From Gammaproteobacteria bacterium (GTDB lineage Bacteria > Pseudomonadota > Gammaproteobacteria > Steroidobacterales > Steroidobacteraceae): a DNA stretch of 33,148 bases. Below the pieces are notes generated by a model. The model worked only from the letters and a program-made list of their open reading frames with translations. It searched no databases and was not told the DNA's origin. Positions 16,401 through 23,084 of the stretch are shown here, piece by piece (the first letter of the stretch is position 1; each line of letters begins with the position of its first letter). A program made the translations under genes and the position numbers. Where the stretch lies: assembly GCA_028293745.1 (NCBI GenBank), contig JAQGOF010000037.1, positions 1-33,148 of the forward strand. The letters are read 5' to 3'.

Positions 16401-16558
16401 TGGCGCTCGGGCTCGGCGATGGCGGCGAGCAGAATGCACCGCTTGGACGTGCGGTCATTGGCGGACTGCTTCTGGCCACCGTCGCCACTCTCATCTTCGT
16501 CCCCGCTGTGTTCAGCCTCTTGCACGGACGGCGCGCTGCTGCCAGCACGGCGAGCTAA
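13412..16558 (+). CDS. RND efflux transporter permease (AcrB/HAE1-like)
   Basis: A 1048-residue inner-membrane proton-driven pump subunit with the duplicated RND architecture: TM1 near residues 10-30, a large periplasmic loop with PTDIFPNIDIPVVAV, a membrane block around 335-540, a second periplasmic loop and a final block from about 870. It forms a trimer with the adaptor and outer-membrane factor encoded downstream. In TM4 the usual Asp-Asp pair of AcrB reads Asp401-Asn402 (GILVDNATVTIENIER). The TM10 position corresponding to AcrB Lys940 lies in GVATANSILVVSFA and has no Lys. The proton relay therefore differs from AcrB, possibly as in other permeases of this subfamily. Substrate is unknown; export of toxic aromatic or heterocyclic compounds handled by the neighbouring enzymes is an inference. 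It is the first gene of a three-gene operon. Confidence 0.94.
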   Translation: MWIVRVALTRPYTFVVLALMVLIMSAVVISRTPTDIFPNIDIPVVAVDWTFAGLNPEELEGRLTTVFERLLTTTVDNIQHLESTTVNGQAIVKIFLQPGASLDTANAQITAESQSILRYLPPGTLPPLIINYSASSVPILQLGLSGKGLSEQRINDLGTNFLRTQLVTVPGAVVPLPFGGKQRQVMINLVPPLMRAKGVSPTDVLNAVTSQNLVLPSGTAKIGEFEYDTSINASPRTIQELNDLPIKVVGNAVIYLRDVATISDGSAPQTNIVRQDGRRGVLVGVLKAGTASTIDVVNGIHAVLARAVQTLPSELNIKSLGDQSIFVKGAVNGVIQEVLLATVLTAAMIMLFLGSWRSTLVIAISIPVSILSSVIVLGAVGQTINIMTLGGLALAVGILVDNATVTIENIERHLEEGSGLKDAILQGAQQIGTPLLVSTLCICVVFLPMFFLGGVARYLFVPLAEAVVFAMIASYIVSRTLVATLAMYLLKAKRQAAGPSRNPLVRFQQAFESVFERFRHHYRGLLTTLIEHRAIFSGVFLTACVSAFALVAWLGQDFFPSSDSGQFILHLRAKSGTRIEETARLVDLVEKSIRRHLPARETDTILDNIGLPFSGINFMHATSGLIGAGDADIVVSLKAMHHPTPDYVRRLRTDLPREFPSTTFSFLPADMVTQILNFGLPAPIDIQIDGADIDRNRGIANQILGEIRQVSGIVDARIEQAFDYPTFKITVDRTKAAQSGHTEREVANNVLNSLSGSFQITPMFFLNYENGVNYNLVAQPPQYNIQSIQDIEGIPLTSPQRKDPDILADVASIKRSNEMQVVSHYNIRRVVDVYASVQDRDLGAVARDVQRIVDKDRKLLPRGSFVTLRGQVDTMRNSYASLLGGLAFSIVLVYLLIVVTFQSWLDPFIIVTALPAALAGIVLFLFLTHTTLSVPALMGAIMCMGVATANSILVVSFAREQLASHGDAIKAALEAGYTRFRPVLMTALAMIVGMIPMALGLGDGGEQNAPLGRAVIGGLLLATVATLIFVPAVFSLLHGRRAAASTAS

Positions 16559-16605
16559 TACAAGCGTCCCCGGTTGACACGCAGGCACCCCAGAGGATCG
16601 ATACC

Positions 16606-17805
16606 ATGCCGCCCGACGAGACCCATGACTCCAACTCCGACTCAACGACCTTGTCTCGGAACAAGAAGCGCAAGCGCGGTAGCTGGAGACTTATGACGAT
16701 GGCGGCGATCGTCGTTGCTGTGGGCGGAGCCATCGTCGCGAGGTTTGCCGATCGCGTCGATGCCGAGGAGAGGCTGGCCCGCACTACGTTGGAAGCCGCC
16801 GTTCCGAGCGTCACAGTGATTCATCCGGAGGGGGGTGCGCCCAATCAGGTAGTCGTGCTGCCGGGCTATACCCAGGCATTCACGGATGCGCCAGTCTACG
16901 CGCGGACCAGCGGCTATCTCAAAACCTGGCGCTTCGACATTGGCGCCCACGTCAGGAAAGGCGACTTGCTGGCCGAGATCGACACGCCCGAGGTCGATCA
17001 ACAGTTGCGCCAGGCACGTGCCGATCTCGCCACCGCACAGGCGAATTTGCAACTCGCGGCGATCACAGCCAAGCGCAACGAGGATTTGCTGAAGACGCGT
17101 TCCGTCTCGACGCAGGAGCGCGACAATGCCGACGGCGCATTGGCTGCCGATACGGCCATCGTCCAATCGAATGAAGGCAACGTCGCCCGGCTCGAGCAGC
17201 TGCAATCCTATGAGAAGGTCCACGCCCCGTTCGACGGGATCATCACGGCGCGCAATACCGACCTTGGTGCGCTCATCGATGCCGGCGCCAACTCGCCGTC
17301 GAAGGAGCTGTTTCATCTGTCGGCCATCGACACGGTTCGCGTCTATGTCGCCGTCCCCGAGCCCTATTCCAGCGCCGCCCAACCGGGTGCGACAGCGAGC
17401 GTCACACTCGATGAGTTTCCCGGCGAGTCCTTCCATGGCAGGCTGATACGAAACGCTAACGCAATCGACCTTTCCTCGCGCACGCTGCTCGTCGAGGTTG
17501 ACGTCGACAATCCGTCCGGCCGGCTCTTGCCCGGTGCTTATACTTCCGTGCATCTCAGCCTGCCCTCGGCGGTTCAATCCGTCACGACCCCCGCCAACAC
17601 GCTGCTGTTCCGCAAAGAGGGTTTGCGTACCGCGGTCGTGCGCAACGGGCACGCGTACCTGGTTCCGGTCACCATCGGACGCGACTATGGCGAAAAGGTC
17701 GAGATCCTCTCGGGCTTGCGGCCGTCTGACGAGGTGATCGTCGATCCGTCCGACTCCTTGGTCAGCGGGACGGTCGTCGGCATCTTCGATTCGAAATCGG
17801 AATAG
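16606..17805 (+). CDS. RND efflux periplasmic adaptor (membrane fusion protein)
   Basis: A 399-residue adaptor linking the RND permease to the outer-membrane channel. The N-terminus has a polar leader, KKRKRG, and then one membrane helix, LMTMAAIVVAVGGAIVARF, which anchors it; no lipobox Cys is present. The lipoyl half-motif YARTSGYLKTWRFDIGAHVR and GDLLAEIDTPEVDQQL is followed by an alpha-helical hairpin (about residues 125-205, with ERDNADGALAADTAIVQSNE). The second lipoyl half (KVHAPFDGIITARNTDLGAL) and the barrel and membrane-proximal domains come next. AGAGGA lies about 8 bases before the ATG. It is 47 bases after the permease and 5 bases before the outer-membrane factor. Confidence 0.94.
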   Translation: MPPDETHDSNSDSTTLSRNKKRKRGSWRLMTMAAIVVAVGGAIVARFADRVDAEERLARTTLEAAVPSVTVIHPEGGAPNQVVVLPGYTQAFTDAPVYARTSGYLKTWRFDIGAHVRKGDLLAEIDTPEVDQQLRQARADLATAQANLQLAAITAKRNEDLLKTRSVSTQERDNADGALAADTAIVQSNEGNVARLEQLQSYEKVHAPFDGIITARNTDLGALIDAGANSPSKELFHLSAIDTVRVYVAVPEPYSSAAQPGATASVTLDEFPGESFHGRLIRNANAIDLSSRTLLVEVDVDNPSGRLLPGAYTSVHLSLPSAVQSVTTPANTLLFRKEGLRTAVVRNGHAYLVPVTIGRDYGEKVEILSGLRPSDEVIVDPSDSLVSGTVVGIFDSKSE

Positions 17806-17810
17806 ACCCT

Positions 17811-19292
17811 ATGCGTTACGGACCTTGGCTTGTCGCGGTTGCAGCTGTACTGCTCGCCAGCTGCACTGTTGGTCCGAACTACGTGAGGCCAGACACACCG
17901 CGCACAGCGGCGTATAAGGAGTCGCCGCCGGAGGCATACAAGAACCCCGGCGTCTGGCAACCCGCACAGCCCAGCGACGACACGCTGCGCGCCAATTGGT
18001 GGGAACTCTTTGGCGATGAGCAGCTCAACGCCCTGGAACAACAGGTTGTCCTGGGGAACCAGGACCTGAAGGTCGCAGAGGCACGGTTCCGCGAGGCGCG
18101 GGCGCTGATTGGCTATGCTCGGGCGTCCGAGTTCCCCACCATCGGCGTAGGATCCGGGATCCGCTCCCTACGGGATTCGTCCACCCAACCCTACTTCCCC
18201 CTTCCTAGTTCTCACGCGACCGGCGACTTCGTGCTGCCGGCGGACCTGTCCTACGAAGTTGATCTGTGGGGCCGCATCCGGCGCAGTGTGGTGGCTGCTG
18301 GCAAGGAAGCACAGGCTACCGCCGCCGACCTGCAGAGCATCAAGCTCAGCCTACACGCGGAGCTGGCGATCGACTACTTCGAGCTCCGGAGCGCTGATGC
18401 GCAGCAGCACCTGCTTGAGGATACCGTGGACGCATACAGCGACTCACTGCAGCTGGCGCGCAATCGCCTCGACGGCGGTGTGTCTCCTGAATCTGACGTC
18501 GCTCAAGCTAAGACCCAACTGGACACGGCGCGCGTCCAGGCTACCGATATCGCGGTGCGGCGCGCGCAATACGAACACGCGATTGCCGTTCTGATCGGCC
18601 AGCCGCCGGCATCGTTCGGGTTGGCGGCTGCGCCATTCGACCCGCAGCCTCCGGCAGTCCCGATTGGGATCCCCTCAGAGCTGTTAGAACGCCGGCCTGA
18701 CATTGCCGCGGCCGAGCGCCGCGCCGGCGAGGCGAACGAACAGATCGGCATTGCGATCGCGGCCTACTATCCCTCACTGTCCCTGAACGGAGTGGGAGGA
18801 TTCGAAAGCAGCTCGAGCGCGACTTGGTTCGATTGGCCCAGCCGGTTGTGGGCGGTCGGCCTCTCCATGGCCGAAATCGTCTACGACGGCGGGCGCCGCC
18901 ACGCCAAGACAGAAGCAGCCCGGGCGCAATACGATGCGGTCATCGCCGGCTATCGCCAGACGACGCTGACTGCATTCCAGCAGGTCGAGGATCATCTCGC
19001 CGCGTTAAGTATCCTCGAACGGGAAGCGCAGCAGCAGGACGAGGCCGTCGACTCGGCAAAGAACAATTTGCGCCTCTTCACAGACCGGTATGTGGGTGGC
19101 CGGGACAACTACCTCCAAGTCATCACGGCTCAGACCGCCTATCTCGACAACGAACGCAACCAGGTTGAGATTCGACGACGGCGGATGGATGCCACGGTCC
19201 TGCTTGTGAAGGCGCTCGGCGGTGGATGGACTGCGGCGGCATTACCCAAGCTCGAGGAGCTCGCCAGGTCACCACTGGATCGACGCCTTTGA
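17811..19292 (+). CDS. Outer-membrane efflux lipoprotein, NodT/OprM family
   Basis: A 493-residue outer-membrane factor that forms the exit duct of the tripartite pump. The signal peptide ends in the lipobox LLASC with Cys18 as the lipidated residue, followed by TVGPNYVRPDTP, the classic start of the NodT family. Two repeated halves of long helices are visible, with LSYEVDLWGRIRRSV, NRLDGGVSPESDVAQAKTQL and LLERRPDIAAAERR in the first half and middle, and QVEDHLAALSILEREAQQQD near the end. It is the last gene of the operon. Downstream a non-coding gap of 277 bases contains one hairpin. Confidence 0.95.
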   Translation: MRYGPWLVAVAAVLLASCTVGPNYVRPDTPRTAAYKESPPEAYKNPGVWQPAQPSDDTLRANWWELFGDEQLNALEQQVVLGNQDLKVAEARFREARALIGYARASEFPTIGVGSGIRSLRDSSTQPYFPLPSSHATGDFVLPADLSYEVDLWGRIRRSVVAAGKEAQATAADLQSIKLSLHAELAIDYFELRSADAQQHLLEDTVDAYSDSLQLARNRLDGGVSPESDVAQAKTQLDTARVQATDIAVRRAQYEHAIAVLIGQPPASFGLAAAPFDPQPPAVPIGIPSELLERRPDIAAAERRAGEANEQIGIAIAAYYPSLSLNGVGGFESSSSATWFDWPSRLWAVGLSMAEIVYDGGRRHAKTEAARAQYDAVIAGYRQTTLTAFQQVEDHLAALSILEREAQQQDEAVDSAKNNLRLFTDRYVGGRDNYLQVITAQTAYLDNERNQVEIRRRRMDATVLLVKALGGGWTAAALPKLEELARSPLDRRL

Positions 19293-19353
19293 GATGCACC
19301 CGACGGAAAACCCCTCCCGGCTTTTTACGTCGCGGCACTAACCCCCGTGGGCC

Positions 19354-19378
19354 GTGCCCCGACTCTTGTCGGTGGCAC
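19354..19378 (+). other. Hairpin in the gap after the efflux operon
   Basis: GTGCC (19354-19358) pairs with GGCAC (19374-19378), and CGAC (19360-19363) pairs with GTCG (19368-19371) around the loop TCTT. There is no T-run after it, so it is not a standard intrinsic terminator. It may still stabilise the 3' end of the efflux transcript. Nothing else recognisable was seen between 19293 and 19569. Confidence 0.3.
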
Positions 19379-19569
19379 CACTCCTGGTTGATCGCAGACA
19401 GTTGCAATTTCCCAACGCAGCATTCGGAACTGACCGACCTCGGAATTCTGGGGTGATGAAGTTCGGATCCCTCAGCGATGAATAGCCGGAACGCTACTGC
19501 ATTCCCTGCCCAACAATCTGGAGCGATGTTTGGTCGCCCCATGTGTTTTGGCAACCGGCGGTCGGCGCC

Positions 19570-20700
19570 ATGAGCGGCCGACGTGTTGACAGTGCTCGGT
19601 TGCAGGCCACGGACGGGCTGCTTGGGCGTATAACGTCCATTCTGGACGCCGCGCGTGGGCACGTCGTCCGCGCGGTTAACCATGCCACGGTCTCAGCCTA
19701 TTGGCACATCGGCCGCGAAGTAGTCGAAGCGCTTCAGCAGGGCGACGAGCGAGCGGCCTATGGCAAGGCTTTAATCGAACGCTTGGCTCAGCAATTGACC
19801 GACCGTTACGGCCAGGGGTTCTCCGCAACCAATCTCGGCTACTTTCGTCAGTTCTACCTGGCGTACCGAGACCGAATTCCCCACCTGCCGGGTGGGGAAT
19901 CGCAGCCCAAGCCCGATCCGGAGGGAATTCCCCACCCAGTGGGTGGGGAATCGCTCCGTACGTTCCACCCCAATCTGAGCTGGTCTCACTACCGTGCCTT
20001 GATGCGGGTGACCGACGTCAATGCGCGCCACTTCTACGAAACCGAATCCGTACGCGCTAATTGGTCGCGCCGTGACCTGGAGCGGCAGATCAACAGTCTT
20101 TATCACCAGCGATTGTTGGCGGGCGCCGACAAAACCGGCTTGCTGCAAGGCCAAAGTCAGTCTGCACAAGTACTGCGTCCCATCGATGTGCTCAAGGATC
20201 CCTACGTGCTGGAGTTCCTCGATCTACCGAGCACACCGCAATTGCACGAAGACCAGCTCGAGGAGGCCATTATCACGCGCCTTCGGCAATTCCTACTGGA
20301 GTTAGGTCGTGGCTTCTCGTTCATAGCACGTCAGCACCGCATCCGCTTCGCCGACAAAGATTTCTATATCGACTTGGTATTCTATAACTACCTGCTTAGG
20401 TGCATCGTGCTGGTGGACCTGAAAATAGGAGAACTCACCCACCAGGATATCGGTCAGATGGATGGCTACGTCCGCCTTTATGAAGAACAGCACCGGCTCG
20501 AAGGCGACAACCCCACCATCGGTCTGATCCTCTGCTCCGAGAAGAACGAGGCCGTCGCTCGCTATTCTGTCTTGCATGAGAGCCAGCAACTGTTCGCCTC
20601 GCGCTATCGCTTCACGTTGCCCAGCGAGGAAGAGCTGCAAAGGGAACTGCTGCGCGAACGAGCCCTGATCGAAAACCAGATGGACATCGGCGCAGGATGA
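19570..20700 (+). CDS. DUF1016/YhcG-type PD-(D/E)XK nuclease domain protein
   Basis: A 376-residue protein with the two domains of the YhcG family. The N-terminal helical domain has HATVSAYWHIGREVVEALQQ and FSATNLGYFRQFYLAYRDR. The C-terminal nuclease fold carries the catalytic pattern in DFYIDLVFYNYLLRCIVLVD, with Asp268, and Asp283-x-Lys285, followed by DIGQMDGYVRLYEEQ. Such proteins are nuclease-like and often sit in variable genome islands or beside defence and mobile genes; their exact role is not settled. ATG 19570 was chosen; a GTG at 19543 adds nine residues. The linker between the two domains, about residues 102-130, is built from two palindromic DNA units. It stands alone between the efflux operon and the remnants downstream, so it may be an acquired gene. 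Confidence 0.88.
   Translation: MSGRRVDSARLQATDGLLGRITSILDAARGHVVRAVNHATVSAYWHIGREVVEALQQGDERAAYGKALIERLAQQLTDRYGQGFSATNLGYFRQFYLAYRDRIPHLPGGESQPKPDPEGIPHPVGGESLRTFHPNLSWSHYRALMRVTDVNARHFYETESVRANWSRRDLERQINSLYHQRLLAGADKTGLLQGQSQSAQVLRPIDVLKDPYVLEFLDLPSTPQLHEDQLEEAIITRLRQFLLELGRGFSFIARQHRIRFADKDFYIDLVFYNYLLRCIVLVDLKIGELTHQDIGQMDGYVRLYEEQHRLEGDNPTIGLILCSEKNEAVARYSVLHESQQLFASRYRFTLPSEEELQRELLRERALIENQMDIGAG
19874..19953. repeat. Two 29-base palindromic units in frame within the nuclease gene
   Basis: Units at 19874-19902 and 19925-19953 have identical 12-base arms, GAATTCCCCACC and GGTGGGGAATCG, and different 5-base centres (TGCCG and CAGTG). The inner 10 bases of each pair of arms are perfectly complementary. 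The units start 51 bases apart and stay in frame, encoding the repeated protein motif IPH-x(2)-GGES in the interdomain linker. Confidence 0.85.
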
Positions 20701-20761
20701 CAGCGATCACTCGACGAAGTTCCTGGAGATTCCCAACGTGTCCCCGCCCGTGCAACCTACT

Positions 20762-20964
20762 TCACCCTGACCCGAACGGGCACTGCCGGAACAGGGCAAT
20801 CCGCCCAGCCGGCAAACCCCCAGATCGATGAAGCTCGTGGCTTCGACGGCTTTCCCTGTTCGCAACCTGCCGCTCAACGGGAGACTGCACTATCGCGCTG
20901 TTGGAAACTGCTCAGAATCACGATCGCCTACAAACTCTCGAAAGGCAGCCGGCTCACGTCGCAT
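20762..20964 (-). pseudogene. Degenerate HepT-like (DUF86) toxin remnant
   Basis: A minus-strand ATG at 20964 overlaps the end of the nucleotidyltransferase remnant. It reads MRREPAAFREFVGDRDSEQF and stops at 20890. In another frame the strand continues with IVQSPVERQVAN and later GRIALFRQCPFGSG, stopping at 20762. These pieces follow the order of HepT/DUF86 proteins (a start like M-R-P-A-F, then a SAVERQ-type helix, then RI-x(2)-FR), but residues are missing after AAF and the frame is broken. The essential RN-x(4)-H motif is lost (RQCPFGSG). About 67 residues remain of an expected 110-120. The assignment relies on the partner gene next to it. Confidence 0.45.
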
Positions 20965-21217
20965 ACAGAAGTTGTCGGTCGAGCTCGATCGCCGCGCGGA
21001 TATATGGGTTACGGACCGCCTTGGGCATGACGAGGTCCACATCTCGCTTGAAGAGCGATTGCAAACCTGCACGTAATCCCAAGTAGTCATCCAGCGAAGG
21101 ACTTCCCGAGAACTCTACGAGAAAGTCCAGGTCGCTCGCTGGCGTGAAATCCTCGCGGGTCGCAGAGCCGAATAGCTCAAGCCGCCGAACTCCCCAGTGT
21201 CGGCAGAAGGGCTGAGG
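20954..21217 (-). pseudogene. MntA-like minimal nucleotidyltransferase (antitoxin) remnant, no start codon
   Basis: This 87-residue open frame reads FCRHWGVRRLELFGSATRED and then FTPASDLDFLVEFSG, the nucleotidyltransferase signature GS-x(n)-SDLD of the MntA antitoxin family, which AMPylates or otherwise modifies its HepT toxin. A typical RAAIELDRQLLYAT end is also present. The frame runs back to a stop at 21218-21220 with no ATG, GTG or TTG before the conserved core. A different frame just upstream reads HLRAAVTSALL, which suggests a frameshift near 21205. I therefore call it a pseudogene. Its end overlaps the start of the HepT-like remnant, the normal arrangement of the pair. Confidence 0.7.
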
Positions 21218-21448
21218 TTACGGCCGCGCGGAGGTGCTCGTAGAACGATTAAAGTCTCACACACAGAGGCGCTTTTGGAAGCGAGCGTGACGCGTGCCCA
21301 CAGGTGCCGTCGCGCTGCTGTGGTCGACGCGTCGTAGCAGGGTCGCTGCCGGTCAGCGGGAAGGTAATCAGCAATAGTCACGGGCCGACCAACAGTGCGC
21401 AGGCTACATCGTCGTCCGTACACTCGTGGCAGGCGGTCTTTGCTCTCC

Positions 21449-21477
21449 TTGACAAGCCGTAATACCCCGCCGACATT
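21449..21477 (+). promoter_or_regulatory. Candidate sigma-70 promoter for the AraC-type gene
   Basis: A perfect -35 hexamer TTGACA stands at 21449-21454, and 17 bases later GACATT (21472-21477) offers a poor -10 match (three of six). It lies about 90 bases before ATG 21568. The spacing is right but the -10 is weak, as in activator-dependent promoters. Confidence 0.35.
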
Positions 21478-21567
21478 AGTGGTGCTGGCCGGGGGTTTTG
21501 GCCATCCTTTCTCAGAACAGAAACACGCGGGGCCAGATTGTCACGTCTTGCTGATGCGCTCGGCGCG

Positions 21568-22473
21568 ATGTCCGTGGATCTTCCTCAGCCAATCGCGGGC
21601 GGATTCGTACCTTGGGAAACCCTCGACCTGAAAGACGGCATTGGCATGTCGGTGCAGGCCTGCCACACCGATCGGGACATTGTCGCGACAATTGACGGAC
21701 GGAACCTGCTGAAATTCGGCGTGCAGCTGTCGGGACAGCGAATTCTCAGCTTTGAAGGGCGACACGAAACGAGTCTCAACGGGGCGGCGACCGCGGTCCT
21801 TCTGCACGACTACGGTGTGTCGAAAGAGGAGCGGCTCATTGCTCATGGGGACGTCAGGGGCGTCGTAGTGGCGATGTGTAGCGAGGATTTGTGGCGTTTC
21901 CTTGATGAGGAAAAGACGCCGCTGTCCTCGGGATTTCGCTCATTTTTGGTGCGCAAGCGTGTGCGGCCTCGCTTGGCGATCTCGGTGCCCACTCCGGAGG
22001 AGATCGCTATCGCCGCGGCAGTCATCAACTGCCGGCGTACCGGAGCCCTGCGACGCCTGTACGTCGAGGCAAAAGTTACAGAGTTGTTCTGCCTGATCCT
22101 GGACCGCTTCCAGGCGGAGTCTAGACCGCGCGCCTCAGGCTTTCGCGTGAGCCATCGGGACCGCTGTCAACTGGCTGCCGTGCGGGACCTTCTCCTCGAG
22201 ACGTTCGTCGAGCCACCTAGCATCCATGCCTTGGCACGCCAGTTCGGTCTGAATCGCAACAAGTTGTGCGGTGGATTTGCGCAGTTGTTCGGGGCCAGCA
22301 TCTATGATTTCTGCAGGTCGCTGCGTCTCGAGAAGGCCAGGCGGCTGCTGATGGAAACCGACATTCCGATTGCGCAGGTCGCCTATGCGACGGGGTTCAG
22401 CTCGGCGAGCGCCTTCAGCGCCTCGTTTACCCGCGAATTCCGGCGATCGCCATCGCGTCAGCGCACTTCGTGA
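21568..22473 (+). CDS. AraC-family transcriptional regulator, PchR-like
   Basis: This 301-residue regulator has an N-terminal ligand-sensing region (GMSVQACHTDRDIVATIDGR, FGVQLSGQRILSFEGRHE) of the kind seen in siderophore-responsive PchR-type proteins. The C-terminal double helix-turn-helix includes PPSIHALARQFGLNRNKLCG, FGASIYDFCRSLRLEKARRL and IPIAQVAYATGFSSASAFSA. The start is uncertain: ATG 21568 is used here, and a TTG at 21538 would add ten residues; neither has a strong ribosome site. It lies 95 bases upstream of an operon that contains a TonB-dependent receptor, the classic partner of PchR-type regulators, so it probably activates that operon when its ligand is present. Confidence 0.9.
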   Translation: MSVDLPQPIAGGFVPWETLDLKDGIGMSVQACHTDRDIVATIDGRNLLKFGVQLSGQRILSFEGRHETSLNGAATAVLLHDYGVSKEERLIAHGDVRGVVVAMCSEDLWRFLDEEKTPLSSGFRSFLVRKRVRPRLAISVPTPEEIAIAAAVINCRRTGALRRLYVEAKVTELFCLILDRFQAESRPRASGFRVSHRDRCQLAAVRDLLLETFVEPPSIHALARQFGLNRNKLCGGFAQLFGASIYDFCRSLRLEKARRLLMETDIPIAQVAYATGFSSASAFSASFTREFRRSPSRQRTS

Positions 22474-22568
22474 TGATGCCGACAGCATTCGTGACAATCG
22501 CGAAACCACTTGGCCGGTTCCTCCGGTAGATTCCCGCCCTGCGGCTCGAACTGGCCGGGGAGGGTGTG

Positions 22569-23084
22569 ATGCGACAGACTCGAGGACGGCCCGTCAGTAT
22601 GGGCGGCGGCTTGGTGGCGCTCGTTATGTGCGCAGCGATTTTGGTGGCGGACGCAGTAGCCCAGGCCGCCCCACCCGACGTACTCGATCAGTCTACGGCG
22701 GACTCCATGGTGCAACGCTGTCTATCGCGCTCCAAGCCTAACGCGTGGCCGCCGTTTTCAATCGCCGTGGTCGATGCGGCTGGTGCGCTGATTTTGCTAC
22801 GCCGTCAGGATGGTGCATCCGCGATCACTGCCGATGCGGCGTTGCTCAAGGCCCAAACCGCCGCGAGGCTGGGAGGACCCACCGCCGCGTTGGTCGCCAT
22901 GAGCCAGGACGCGCCTACCCGGGATTTGATGATGCTCCTTCGAGTGACTGATGATCCGGGCGGTATGCCGGTCAAGCTTGCCTCACGGACGATCGGTGCG
23001 ATCGGCGTCTCCGGGGGCTCGGCCGAGCAGGACGTGGAGTGCGCCAAGGTGGCGATTTCCGATTCTGCAGCGGAGAAGAAATGA
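22569..23084 (+). CDS. Exported GlcG/HbpS-like (heme-binding protein family) protein
   Basis: This 171-residue protein has an N-terminal signal peptide (GGGLVALVMCAAILVADAVA, cleavage near AQA). The GlcG/HbpS domain follows, with FSIAVVDAAGALILLRRQDG, ALLKAQTAARLGG, the DDPGGMPVKL segment and the end motif IGAIGVSGGSAEQDVECAK. Members bind heme or have unknown roles and are often found beside PQQ or other periplasmic dehydrogenases. GGGGAGG precedes tandem GTG/ATG codons at 22566 and 22569; I chose the ATG for spacing. The stop overlaps the ATG of the TonB receptor (ATGA), which implies coupled expression. Confidence 0.85.
   Translation: MRQTRGRPVSMGGGLVALVMCAAILVADAVAQAAPPDVLDQSTADSMVQRCLSRSKPNAWPPFSIAVVDAAGALILLRRQDGASAITADAALLKAQTAARLGGPTAALVAMSQDAPTRDLMMLLRVTDDPGGMPVKLASRTIGAIGVSGGSAEQDVECAKVAISDSAAEKK

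Larger units (their letters stand above)
20701..21567. other. Gap of about 870 bases with decayed toxin-antitoxin genes and no intact gene
   Basis: No intact open frame with family features was found here. The minus strand from 20762 to about 21217 carries the remains of a HepT-like and an MntA-like gene, listed separately. Bases 21218-21448 show only short overlapping frames with no recognisable protein. Bases 21449-21567 probably contain the promoter of the AraC-type gene. Confidence 0.6.

Noticed and set aside
19293..19569. A Rho-independent terminator after the efflux operon
   Set aside because: The hairpin at 19354-19378 has no following T-run, so I list it only as a hairpin.
19874..19953. 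A mini CRISPR array
   Set aside because: There are only two units, each a palindrome with a variable centre, lying in frame inside a conserved gene, and there are no cas genes.
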